DNA of 64,000 nt, taken from contig JAFGGJ010000022.1 in the NCBI GenBank assembly GCA_016930595.1, positions 1 to 64,000 of the forward strand, given 5' to 3'. A program made the translations under genes and the position numbers. Origin of the DNA: Planctomycetota bacterium (GTDB taxonomy: Bacteria > Planctomycetota > SZUA-567 > JAFGGJ01). Position 1 is the first letter of the stretch, and every line of letters starts with the position of its first letter. Under the pieces are notes generated by a model. That model was not told where the DNA came from and ran no database searches. It saw only the letters and a list, made by a program, of their open reading frames with translations. This document shows positions 51,168 to 61,300 of this stretch, one piece after another.

Positions 51168-52538
51168 ATGAAGGACCTTGTACTTAGGCACGGCGAGAAA
51201 ATTGTCGTTATCTTTGTTATCGTTTTGTGTGCATATTGGATTTCCACCGACCTGCAGAGTTACAGGACGGAATCCGGCAAGGGCGGCGAGGTCGATCGGA
51301 AAATCAAGATAATCCGGGACTATATCGATACCCATCAGGCCAAGTCCGTTGCCATTGTGGGCTACGATCGCAAGCTTGCCGAGACGGTCAACGTGGCGTC
51401 GGGCCAGCAGTTGGCGGCGATACCCCCCAGGATCTTCTTCCCCCAGGTGAAGAAAGGCGAACAGATACCCATCGACATGGCCTTTGGCAAGCTCGCTGTC
51501 CCGGCGGATGTGAAAAGCACCGCAGAACGGGGCCAGGTGGAGGTTAAATGGGTCCTGAACGGCACTTCGAGGATGTTCGACGATGTCGGCTTTGTAGTCC
51601 CGGCCGTGAACGTCTGTAAACCCGTGGAATTTCATGTGTACCGCTGGGATGAACAGGTCGACGCCGTTGTCCCGGACAAACCCTACAAGGTGATCCCCGC
51701 CGACTGGCCCGAAAGGCGCACCGAAGGTGATACCCCGGCTTCTCCCGCCGCCGCATTGATGACTAACCCCACCGGCATGGGCGCCGGCGCCTTCGCGGGC
51801 GCTGCCGCCGAAGGCGAGGATGGTGTAAAGAAGGCTTACTCATTTACCGATAATCAGGTAGAGCCTATGACTACGTATAGTTACCGCGTACGGGTCAAGG
51901 CCAGAGTTTACACGAAGGACGAATGGTTCGGACCCGGAAAGAAAGGCATGATACTCACACCCGACAATATTACTCAGGTCGTTGAGGACGGAACCCAATT
52001 CTGGATGTCCGGCCTGTCTGTCATTGCATCCGCCACGACCCCCACCAACATAATGATCTTTTACAAGGGGTCCACGGGCCAGGGTCAGGCCAAGCAGGCC
52101 CAAATTAATGTAATGCGCTGGAACGGCAAGGAATCCGCCTGGGGAAAGGGCAAGGCTATTGTAGCTGAACGGCAGAAGATTGTCGGTGTCAGAAGACTGC
52201 CGGGTATCGGCGTCGGGACCGAGGAAATCGATTCCGGATACGAACTTGTGGAAATCGTTGAGGAAGAGCGTACCAGGAAGGAAGAAGTCATCGAATGGGA
52301 ACTCGGCCCGGACGGCAAACCGGTCAAGACCACCGTTGTCAGGGAAAGAAAATACCTGTTCCAGGGCGTGAAAGTGAAAGAAGTCACCACCGGGAAAATT
52401 GATGAACTGGAGATCTTCCGGGGCAAGGAGGAAAATGTGCTTTCATCGCCTGCCGGCAGTCCCGTGGGCGCAACCACTCCTCCTGCCGGCCGCGGCGACA
52501 GTGGCGGCGGAGAAGAGTTGATTAGAGGTATTCGGTGA
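51168..52538 (+). CDS. Bitopic membrane protein of unknown function in the pilus/secretin cluster
   Basis: A 456-residue protein. One membrane helix (about 10-28) and a long periplasmic part with beta-rich segments (about 95-185 and 215-395), Ala/Gly- and Pro-rich linkers, and a Gly-rich C-terminus. It sits where pilP would be, between the pilO-like gene and the secretin, 23 bp after the former. No PilP signature is visible and it is more than twice PilP's length (about 180). It probably links platform and secretin; that is inference from position. Confidence 0.6.
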   Translation: MKDLVLRHGEKIVVIFVIVLCAYWISTDLQSYRTESGKGGEVDRKIKIIRDYIDTHQAKSVAIVGYDRKLAETVNVASGQQLAAIPPRIFFPQVKKGEQIPIDMAFGKLAVPADVKSTAERGQVEVKWVLNGTSRMFDDVGFVVPAVNVCKPVEFHVYRWDEQVDAVVPDKPYKVIPADWPERRTEGDTPASPAAALMTNPTGMGAGAFAGAAAEGEDGVKKAYSFTDNQVEPMTTYSYRVRVKARVYTKDEWFGPGKKGMILTPDNITQVVEDGTQFWMSGLSVIASATTPTNIMIFYKGSTGQGQAKQAQINVMRWNGKESAWGKGKAIVAERQKIVGVRRLPGIGVGTEEIDSGYELVEIVEEERTRKEEVIEWELGPDGKPVKTTVVRERKYLFQGVKVKEVTTGKIDELEIFRGKEENVLSSPAGSPVGATTPPAGRGDSGGGEELIRGIR

Positions 52539-52580
52539 CAGGGCCGGAGTGCCGGCTCCGAAACGGCGGAAAGGACAACC

Positions 52581-52619
52581 GCAGGACGGCGATAAAAAAT
52601 TTCTAATAAACGGCGTCCT
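52581..52619 (+). promoter_or_regulatory. Inverted repeat with AT-rich centre before the first secretin gene
   Basis: CAGGACGGCG (52581-52590) pairs with CGGCGTCCTG (52610-52619), 9 of 10 bases, around a 19-base centre containing AAAAAATTTCTAATAAA. It lies in the 116-bp gap between the third cluster gene and the secretin. It could be an attenuator, a protein site or part of a promoter; sequence alone does not decide. Confidence 0.35.
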
Positions 52620-52654
52620 GTTTGCATCAGTAGTACTGACAGGAGGAACTGCCG

Positions 52655-55519
52655 ATGGCAGGTGCGATGTTCGGGCATAAGCGAAAGGATAGAGGCACAA
52701 TGAAGGCTTCTCGTATCAGATGGTTGGTGCTTCTTGTCCTGGGGCTGACTGTTACAGCCGCGGGGGTCTATGCAGAGGACGGTCCGGTCGGTTTCGGCAG
52801 GAGAAGGAAACCGGCAGAGACCACAGAAGAGGAAAAGAAGGAAGAGACTCAGCCTGAAAAGGTCGAGCCTGCTCCTGCCCCGGCGCCGGAGGCGACTCCT
52901 GTTGCCGAGCCCAAGGTCGAACCCACTCCTAAGCCGAGAAGGCGGCCGCGGAGAAGGACCGAAGAGTCCAGGGTTGAATACCAGCGCCTGGATGAAGTAG
53001 CCAAGGAACTGGATCTGCAGGAACAGGCCCGCTTTGCAGAAGCGGACGCGGTCTACAAGGCCGGTCTTGCCGCCTATGGCAATATTGAATACGAAAAAGC
53101 CCAGAAATTGTTCCAGCAGGCACTTGATATCTATCCCGCCCACAAGGGCGCGCAGGAAATGCTCGAAAAAGTACGCGGCATGCTGGGCTATCGCCGCGAT
53201 GACTGGGTGGGCGTGTTGAAGCGCATGAGCGATGAACGGCGCGCCAAAGTCCAGGAATCCCTCCTCGAAATGCGTAACGCCATGGAGAAAGCCGAAGGCT
53301 TCGAAAGCCAGGCGCGCGGCTTCCAGGAAGGCGACGAGGACCGTAACCAGGACGAACTCCTGACTCGCAGGATCCAGAACCTGGATAAGTCCATCGAACT
53401 CTATGACAGAGTTCTCGAAATCATCCGCTGGATGCCTTACAAGCTCGACGTCCATGCCGAAAGAGAAGTTGCCAGCGGCCGCAGAAACCAGGCCGTCACT
53501 GATAAGAAACAGGCGGAAGAGGACCTGAAGGCGTACCAGCGTACCCGTGCCCTTAAAGAAGCTGCCGTCAGCCACGAACGTGAACGTCAGTACCTCTCAG
53601 AGCGCGTCGATACCATGCTTGGCAGGGCCCGCCTCTTCTACGGCAGGGAAGAATACGAGCAGTGCGAACAGCTCTGTAACAGGATTATAAAGATCGACCC
53701 GCTGAACAGCGATGCGGCCAGCCTTATCGAGAAGAGCCGCAAGAAGCGCCACGAAAAGGTCGAGGCCCACAATTACAACGAGATCATGCTTGAGCGCAGG
53801 GGCTCGATGCTCAACGTGGACGAGGCTTCGATCGCCTATTCAAAGAGAATCATCTATCCCGAAGACTGGGAAAGAATCGTCGCACGTGCCGAGCAGGGTC
53901 AGGGCGGCATCGACGAGCAGGGCCAGGAAGCCTGGGCGCAGGACATAAAGCGCAAACTCGACAAGCGCGTGTCCTTCGAATTCGTCCAGACTCCATTGTC
54001 CGAAGCGGTTCAGTTCCTCCAGAACCTTACCAAGGTCAACATGATTCTCGACCCGCTCGCCCTCGACGAAGTCGGCGATTCCCCCATCACCCTGCGCGTC
54101 GCGCAGATGAAGCTGGAACTGGCTCTCGACTGGATTCTCAGGCTTGCCGGTCTCAACTACATGCTCAAGGATAATGCAATCTTCATCTCCAAGCCGGAAA
54201 ACCTGACCACTGATGTTTCCATGAAGATCTATGACGTCCGCGACCTCACCATGAAGGTCCAGTACTTCTCCGGTCCCGATTTCGCCCTCGACCTCGGTAC
54301 GACGGCCTTCGGAGGCGGCGGGCTGGGCGGCATCGGCGTCGTTACCCCGGAAGACGAAGACCTCGTGACGGCCGAATCGCTTTCCGATATGATAATGAAC
54401 CGCATCAATCCCGAATCGTGGAGCCCCGACCTGGGTACCTCCATCGAGCTCTCGGGGGGCAAACTGATTGTTATGCAGAGGCCCGAGATTCACAGGATGA
54501 TCGACAAGCTCCTTTCCAGCCTCAGGTCCACCCAGAAGTTGCTCGTGACCGTCGAAGGCCGTGTGCTCAACATCCGTGAGGGCTTCTTCGAGGAAGTCGG
54601 CTTCGACTGGTCCGGCCTGAACGACGTCGGGTCTGCGCCCGGCAACACCAACGTGATCGGCCGTAGCTGGACTTCCGAAAGCTTCAACCCCGACGCCGCC
54701 GTCAACCCGCCGGGACTCAATTCGGTCTCCAGCGGTTTCATGCGCAGGCCCACGGGCTTTCTCGGCAACGGCCAGATGCACATAACCGGCGCCGTGTCTA
54801 ACTACAGGCCACTGGCCAGCCCTGAAGAAGGCACCCTCGGTTCCGAGGCCTTCAACTCGAGTTACTGGCCGGACAGGCTCGTCGAAGGCCTGAACGCCCA
54901 GTACGTTTACCTCTCGAACCTCGAAGCCATGACCTTCATGCACATGCTGCGGGTCCGGCAGGCGGGCACGGTCCTCACCGCCCCCAGGCTGACCGTATAC
55001 AATACTCAGCGCGCTCACATGTTCGTCGCTGAACAGCAGGCCTACGTGGCCGACTACGACGTCTCCGGCGGTACTTATGACCCCATCGTGCGCCAGTTCC
55101 TGCAGGGCGTGGTTTTCGAAGTGAAGCCCATCGTCAGCGCCGACAGGCGTTACATCACGCTCGAAATGAAACCCACCCTTGCCACGCTCCTCCAGCTCGA
55201 CGTCATCAACCTGCAGGGCGCCGTCCTCCTGGGCGATCCCCCGGTTCCCGTCGGCGTCAACCTGCCGGTCGACTTCCCCATCCTCGAACTCCGCAAGGTC
55301 AGAACTACCGTTACCCTGCCCGACGGCGGCCTGGTCCTCCTCGGCGGCCTCATGCAGAACATCAAGTACATCTCCGAGAACGGCGTCCCGTTCCTCTCCA
55401 ACATTCCTATCGTGGGACGCTTGTTCCGGTGGACTATAGAGGATAACGAGAAGAGAAACCTGTCGATTATGGTCAGGGCTAAGCTCCTCATGTTCGAGGA
55501 TGAGGAACGCAAGCTCTAG
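52655..55519 (+). CDS. Secretin-family outer-membrane channel protein, first of a tandem pair
   Basis: A 954-residue protein: signal peptide (about 16-41), a Pro/Glu/Lys-rich low-complexity stretch (to about 105), TPR-like and coiled-coil helices (about 110-400), an STN/secretin N-domain (VSFEFVQTPLSEAVQFLQNLTKVNMILDP...KDNAIFISKPENL, about 438-520), then the conserved secretin barrel region (VLTAPRLTVYNTQRAHMFV...LPDGGLVLLGGLMQ...VPFLSNIPIVGRLFR, about 765-940). Secretins form giant outer-membrane gates for type II secretion and type IV pili. AGGAGG lies 8 nt before the ATG at 52655; a start at 52700 would give a shorter signal peptide. Confidence 0.9.
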   Translation: MAGAMFGHKRKDRGTMKASRIRWLVLLVLGLTVTAAGVYAEDGPVGFGRRRKPAETTEEEKKEETQPEKVEPAPAPAPEATPVAEPKVEPTPKPRRRPRRRTEESRVEYQRLDEVAKELDLQEQARFAEADAVYKAGLAAYGNIEYEKAQKLFQQALDIYPAHKGAQEMLEKVRGMLGYRRDDWVGVLKRMSDERRAKVQESLLEMRNAMEKAEGFESQARGFQEGDEDRNQDELLTRRIQNLDKSIELYDRVLEIIRWMPYKLDVHAEREVASGRRNQAVTDKKQAEEDLKAYQRTRALKEAAVSHERERQYLSERVDTMLGRARLFYGREEYEQCEQLCNRIIKIDPLNSDAASLIEKSRKKRHEKVEAHNYNEIMLERRGSMLNVDEASIAYSKRIIYPEDWERIVARAEQGQGGIDEQGQEAWAQDIKRKLDKRVSFEFVQTPLSEAVQFLQNLTKVNMILDPLALDEVGDSPITLRVAQMKLELALDWILRLAGLNYMLKDNAIFISKPENLTTDVSMKIYDVRDLTMKVQYFSGPDFALDLGTTAFGGGGLGGIGVVTPEDEDLVTAESLSDMIMNRINPESWSPDLGTSIELSGGKLIVMQRPEIHRMIDKLLSSLRSTQKLLVTVEGRVLNIREGFFEEVGFDWSGLNDVGSAPGNTNVIGRSWTSESFNPDAAVNPPGLNSVSSGFMRRPTGFLGNGQMHITGAVSNYRPLASPEEGTLGSEAFNSSYWPDRLVEGLNAQYVYLSNLEAMTFMHMLRVRQAGTVLTAPRLTVYNTQRAHMFVAEQQAYVADYDVSGGTYDPIVRQFLQGVVFEVKPIVSADRRYITLEMKPTLATLLQLDVINLQGAVLLGDPPVPVGVNLPVDFPILELRKVRTTVTLPDGGLVLLGGLMQNIKYISENGVPFLSNIPIVGRLFRWTIEDNEKRNLSIMVRAKLLMFEDEERKL

Positions 55520-55580
55520 GTCGTCAGGGGAAAGGTGACTGCATATGCTTCCGGTTAGTCGGCATAGAGGGGATCATACG

Positions 55581-58199
55581 ATGTCCAAAGTCAAGAAGTT
55601 GACGACGGCGGTGCTGGTAGTGCTCCTGGGAGCGGGCGGTGTCGCCGCTCAGGACACGTCCACCCGAGGGCTCGCCAGGGAACGCCTGAAGGATGCCAAG
55701 CAGGATATCGAGCGCAGCTCTGAAGAGGCCAAGGCCCTCAGCCGGCACCACACGGAAGTCGGCCGCAAGTTCTATGAAGCCTACAAGTACGACCTCGCAC
55801 GCGTCGCTCTCAAGAAGGCTGTTGAGCTTGACCCCGACAACGAGGAAGCCCAGAAGCTCCTCAACAGCACCATGGAACTCCTCGGTGAACGGGCCGCACG
55901 CATCCGCGGCGTCCTCGAGCGCCTTGAACGGGAAGTCACTGTCAGGGAGCAGGAGAGCCTCCTGGAGCTCAGGAACCACATCCAGATCGCCAGGGACTAC
56001 TATGGCAAGGCCCTTAACCCCGCCGCTGAAGACGTCGCCGACAAGACCAAGGACAAGATCCTTTCCATGGCCCTCCACGACCTTGACGTCGCATGGGACC
56101 ATATCGACCGTGCCAGGGATATCCTGAGATGGCTCCCCCACGACATCGATGTGAGCTCTTATGAAAACGAGGCCAAGAGCGTTGCCGAGTCCATAAAAGA
56201 CGCCAGGGATGAGAAGAAGGCGGCCCTCAGTTCCTACTCCCAGAGCGTTGCCATCGCGGAAGCCGAGGATCGCAAGCAGCTCGAGCGTGAGTTCGAAAAA
56301 CAGCGTATCAACAAGCTCATGGACCAGGCGCAGATGTTCGAGTCCAAGCGCCAGTTCGAAATGGCCCTCAGGACCGCCCGCGAAGTCAGGAAGATCGACC
56401 CCACCAACGCCGACGCAAACGCCATGGTCCAGAGCATGCGCGTTAAGATGCAGCGCCAGCGCGATGACAAGATCCAGGCCCTGGACAAGGAGGAAAAGAC
56501 CAACCTCGGCGAATTCCTCACTTCCTCCACCATCCCCTACAGCAAATACCTTGTTTACCCCGACGACTGGGAAGAAATCAGGAAACGTGAATCGGTTGAA
56601 ATGCGTGAAGCCGACGAGCCCACATGGATGAAGACCATTCGCCGTGAGCTCGACAAAAACGTGTCCTTCGAGTTCGTCGAGACGCCTCTTACCGAAGCCG
56701 TCCAGTTCCTTCAGGCCCTTACCAAGGTCAACATCATTTTTGACCCCAAGGCGCTTGAGGAAATCGGCGGCGACATGGAGATTACCCTCCGCGTCTCCGA
56801 AATGCCCCTCCACCTGGCTCTCAAGTGGATCCTGCGCCTGGCAAGCCTCGACTACACCATCAAGAACGAAGCCGTCTTCATCTCCACGCCCAGGAACCTC
56901 GCCGGTGAAGTCGAACTCAGGGTCTATGACGTCCGCGACCTCACTACCAGCATCACGGACTTCTCCGCTCCCGAACTGATTATGGGCGGCGGCGACGCCA
57001 GCGGCATGGGCGGCATGGGCGGCGGCATGGGCGGCGGCCTCATATCCCTTGATGGCGGCGGCAGCAGTGTTGTTGAGACTGCCACGCTGGCCGACCTCAT
57101 AACGAGACACATCCAGCCTCAGAGCTGGGGCGATGAAATGGGCACTTCCATCGAAGACAGGGGCGGCAAGCTGGTTGTCATGCAGCGCCCCGAGATCCAC
57201 GGCCTTATCGCTCAGCTCCTCCGTTCCTTCCGTGAAAGCCAGACGTTGCAGGTCCTCGTGGATGCCAGGTTCATTGAAGTCCGCAACTCCTTCCTTGAAG
57301 ACATCGGCGTCGCGTGGACCGATATCCCCGCCGGTGATCCGTCATACCCCGCCAACGGCGGCGGTGGACCGCAGGAATTCACCGGCCTCTCCGGCGAACA
57401 CCCCATCTTCCTCGACAGCAACTATACCGGCCAGCCTTACTCCACCCTCGGTATGTACGACCTTGAATGGAATGCTTCCGCCGGTATCATGCAGGAAATC
57501 GGCGCCAAGACCACGTTCAAAAGTGACAGGATGGAACCTTATGGGACCAGGCTGGGGACCGTTACCCCCTGGGGCCAGGTTTTCGGCGGCGGCGCACACT
57601 TCGCCTTCCGTTATGCCGAGCAGAACGGCTTCCAGGCCCAGGCCATCCTCAACGCTCTCAAGCGGGAGGAAAAGGGCGATCTCCTCATGTCCCCCAGGGT
57701 CACCATGTACAACAACCAGCGGGCCTACGTCCTCTTTGCAAGGCAGCGCGGCTACGTTGCCGACTACGATATCTCAGGCGGCGTCTATGACCCGGTTATC
57801 CGTACGATCCTTACCGGTACCATCCTCGACGTGAAACCCACCGTCAGCCATGACCGGCGCTACATCACTCTCGAAATGCGCCCCGGTACCGCGGACAGGC
57901 TCGACCTCTCCAGGACGGCCATCATCGGCGGTTACGTCAACCTGCCCATCCAGCTGCCCAGACTGCAGTTGCGGAGCGTCCGTACCACGATGACTCTTCC
58001 TGACGGCGGCACCATGCTCCTCTCCGGGCTCATGACCGAAACGAAGCACCACTCTCACAGCGGTATTCCCGTACTCTCGGATCTCCCCATTATCGGCCGG
58101 CTCTTCGGCAGTGACCTGAAGCAGGATGAGCGCATGAACCTGCTGATCATGGTCAGCGTCCGCCTGATCCTCTTCACGGAAGAGGAACGTAAGCTCTAG
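55581..58199 (+). CDS. Secretin-family outer-membrane channel protein, second of a tandem pair
   Basis: An 872-residue paralogue of the preceding secretin, colinear with it: signal peptide (about 1-23), helical TPR-like N-terminus (to about 345), N-domain (VSFEFVETPLTEAVQFLQALTKVNIIFDP...KNEAVFISTPRNL), Gly/Met-rich loop (GGDASGMGGMGGG), and barrel region with YNNQRAYVLFARQRGYVADYDISGGVYDPVIRTIL and LPDGGTMLLSGLMTE...IPVLSDLPIIGRLFG. Both end in (E)EERKL. It lacks the acidic low-complexity insert of the first. Start at 55581 chosen for the signal peptide; 55545 is possible. A strong terminator follows. Confidence 0.88.
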   Translation: MSKVKKLTTAVLVVLLGAGGVAAQDTSTRGLARERLKDAKQDIERSSEEAKALSRHHTEVGRKFYEAYKYDLARVALKKAVELDPDNEEAQKLLNSTMELLGERAARIRGVLERLEREVTVREQESLLELRNHIQIARDYYGKALNPAAEDVADKTKDKILSMALHDLDVAWDHIDRARDILRWLPHDIDVSSYENEAKSVAESIKDARDEKKAALSSYSQSVAIAEAEDRKQLEREFEKQRINKLMDQAQMFESKRQFEMALRTAREVRKIDPTNADANAMVQSMRVKMQRQRDDKIQALDKEEKTNLGEFLTSSTIPYSKYLVYPDDWEEIRKRESVEMREADEPTWMKTIRRELDKNVSFEFVETPLTEAVQFLQALTKVNIIFDPKALEEIGGDMEITLRVSEMPLHLALKWILRLASLDYTIKNEAVFISTPRNLAGEVELRVYDVRDLTTSITDFSAPELIMGGGDASGMGGMGGGMGGGLISLDGGGSSVVETATLADLITRHIQPQSWGDEMGTSIEDRGGKLVVMQRPEIHGLIAQLLRSFRESQTLQVLVDARFIEVRNSFLEDIGVAWTDIPAGDPSYPANGGGGPQEFTGLSGEHPIFLDSNYTGQPYSTLGMYDLEWNASAGIMQEIGAKTTFKSDRMEPYGTRLGTVTPWGQVFGGGAHFAFRYAEQNGFQAQAILNALKREEKGDLLMSPRVTMYNNQRAYVLFARQRGYVADYDISGGVYDPVIRTILTGTILDVKPTVSHDRRYITLEMRPGTADRLDLSRTAIIGGYVNLPIQLPRLQLRSVRTTMTLPDGGTMLLSGLMTETKHHSHSGIPVLSDLPIIGRLFGSDLKQDERMNLLIMVSVRLILFTEEERKL

Positions 58200-58214
58200 T
58201 TTTTTCGGCTCTTG

Positions 58215-58250
58215 AAAAAAGGGGCGGCCATGAACGGCCGCCCCTTTTTT
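58215..58250 (+). terminator. Rho-independent terminator of the pilM-secretin cluster
   Basis: Stem GGGGCGGCC (58221-58229) with GGCCGCCCC (58236-58244), extended by six A/T pairs, loop of 6, and a six-T tail (58245-58250). It lies 16 bp past the second secretin and is symmetric enough to work in both directions. Confidence 0.92.
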
Positions 58251-58300
58251 GCGTTAACAATTCTAAAGATACTCGAAACTCGCACGAGGCCTGCTTTGAG

Positions 58301-58328
58301 TTGACAAGGAGCCCTTATGCCTTATCCT
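58301..58328 (+). promoter_or_regulatory. Sigma-70-type promoter for the large TPR protein
   Basis: Perfect TTGACA (58301-58306), a 16-bp spacer, TATCCT (58323-58328). The leader before the ATG at 58367 is about 32 nt. Confidence 0.7.
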
Positions 58329-58366
58329 ATAAGGTACTTAACTGGCTCCGGAAACGAGGTCTCATT

Positions 58367-61300
58367 ATGAAGAAGATGCTTCTTCTTTTTGCGTTCGGTG
58401 TCATGCTTCTGGCTCCGGCCGTCTCCGCTCAGGAAAACTACAAGCTGGCGCAGGGTCTTTCCAGGATCGGGCTTAATGAACTGGCCATCTTTCTCATGGA
58501 GAACAACAAGTCCGGCCGGGGCGGGGCCGAAGCAAAGGCCGGCATGGGTGTCGCCTACGTTCAGCTTGCCGAAAACGAGAAGAATGCCGATAAGAAGCGC
58601 GATTACTATGCAAAGGCCAAGGATTATCTGACTCAGGCCACCAGGGAACTCGGTGAAAACCACCCCCTCTACGGCGAAGTCGCCGGTGCACTGGGCGAAT
58701 TGGACCTGGCCAAGGCGCGCGCCAATATGAAACAGCTCAAGGCTATTACGGACGTTGAGAAAAAAGCCGAATTCATGGCCGAAGCACGCGCCATCTTTCT
58801 CGACGTCGTCAAGAAGTTCAAGACCTCCTATGACGGCGCTATGAAGGAATACCTGGACACCAAGAAGCGCGTCGAGGAAGAAGATAAGGTCACGGTCAAG
58901 CGCGAGAGGCTCGAGGAGAAACTCAAGACCGCCCTGGAAAAGGCCGTTACCGCGGGGCAGAGATATTTCAAGGCCTGTTTCGAAGCCGTCGATTCCTATG
59001 AAGACAACAGCGCCGACAAGCGCTCTTTCGTCTCCAAGGTCACCGAAGAAGCCGACGCCTTTATCAAGGTGTTTGACGAGTATCTTCTCATCACCAGTTG
59101 GGGCCATTTCGCCAAGGGCTTCATGCAGATGAAAGGCGAGGATTTCGAGAACGCCACCGGCTCCTTCGACCTCGTCATCGATATTGATATGGCCGAAATC
59201 CCCAAGATTTACCATGAGTTCATCAACGGTATCAGGGAACCGGCCTTCTACTACAAGGCCGATTGCCAGCTCAAGGCCCGCAGGTACAGGGATGCCGAAG
59301 GAACCTGCTCCGGCTACATGATGGAATACCGCGGCAGGCTCAACGAAAACTGGGGCCAGGCCGTCATCAACGTCCTCGCTGAAGCACAGTGGGCTCAGAA
59401 GAACTACAAGCAGGCCGTCCAGACGCTCAAGAAGGGTATCGACCTCCACGGAACCTGGGAATACAACTACAGGGAACTCTTGGCGAAATGGTATAAGTGG
59501 TGCGAAGAAAACAAGCCGGACCTCGTCAGGTTCTTCGATGACGCCGCCACCATGTACGCCGCCGCACAGGGCGAATACCAGGCCGGCAAGTACAGGGACG
59601 CCGTCAGGGGCTACCGCAGGGCCGTCATGGCTTGCAGAAGGCCCGAAACCGACAGGCTCATGAAACTCAAGGTCGAACCCCAGGCCTGGTACGAAATGGG
59701 CCTCTCTTACTACAAGATGGATCGCCTCCCGGAAGCCGCTCTCTCTTGGTCCGAAGTCGTCCTCGGCTTCGCCGACAAGTTCCTCACCGAAAAGGACAAG
59801 CGCAACGAGGAAGTCTACGGGAAAACCAAGGAGACCGTCGAAAAGGCCAAAAAGAACATGCTCGCGGCATCCAACAAGATCTATAAACTCGAGAAAAACC
59901 GCGCCGCACGCGATATCGTCGGCTGGGCCCAGACCATCCTCATGAAAGTCGACCCCGACGCCAAGGACAAGTTCCAGATCGATATGGCCGAATCCAAGCT
60001 CGAGGAAATCAAGATTACCAAAAATCCCCAGAAACGCAGGGATATTATCGAAGAAGCCTTCCAGATGTTCACCGACGTCAAACACACCACCAAGTACTAT
60101 GACCGCTCCCGCTGGAAACGTGGCTACTGCCGCTACAAGCAGATCGATGAATATACCCGCGAGTGGGAAAGAGTCATCCAGAAGCCGATCCCGTCGGAAG
60201 TCCTCGACACCATGCGCAAATTAGCTGACGAAATGGACAGGTGCTTTGACGAGTTCGAGCAGTATGTGAAGGCCAACCCAACCTTCGATCCGGCCATCAA
60301 CAAATCAAGGGAGACTTACAGGATCACTACCCCCATACTCCGCGTCATCGCACACTACTCGGTGCAGGATTATGACGGCACGATCCGCATAGCCGTTCAG
60401 AACGCCGACAGGATAACCCTCGAAGACGCCAACTACCCCACCTATTACTGGTTCTACTTCAAGGCGCTTATCGAAAAAGCCAAGCTCCAGGCCGAACAGA
60501 AAATGCTCAAGGAGGCCGCCGCCCAGTTGAACGCCGCCGGCTCCCTTGTCGATGTCATGAACAAGCACAAGGACAAGGCCCTCTATTACACCGCCATGTG
60601 CGGCCAGGTCGGCTCCTCCTACAGGATCCTCGCAAAAATGGCGGCGGATGACGCCGCCGCCAACGAATACAAGGCTCAGAGCGCCATCTGGATCCGCAAG
60701 ACCATGCCGGCCAATCCCACCCCGCAGTTCCTCGTCGTCCTCGGGACCAACTTCTTCAAGCTCGGCATGTATGAAGACGCCCTCGAACTCTTTGACAAGC
60801 TCCTCAACGACCCTCAGAACGGCCTCGACCCCGACCGCAACAACATCACTACCGATATCCCGGAGAACATTTTCGCCGACCTCCGCAAGAGATCCTTCGA
60901 TGATGAAAAAGCCACGCGCGAATTGCGCAAGGCCATCGACCAGTTGAAAGAAGTCACCATCGTTCCGGAGACCGTTGACTACGCCAGGGCCACCGTCCTG
61001 CTGGACGCCATTGACAAGCTCATGCCCGATCACCCCGACAAGGAAGTCTTTAAGACCATCCGCAGTGAAATCGAAAACCGGAAGATAATTCTCTCCGCAC
61101 GTACGAAGACCATCGAATGCTACGTCGAGCTGGCCAAGGCCGCTGCCGCCGCCAATAACAAGGAAGAAGCCTCCGGCATGTACGAAAAGGCCGAAAAAGA
61201 CTCCCTCGCACTCCTCGAATTCTGGCCCAATGACCGCGACATCATGTACACCCTCGGCGAAATCAGGTTTGCACTGGGCAAGTTCACCGAAGCTTCTCAT

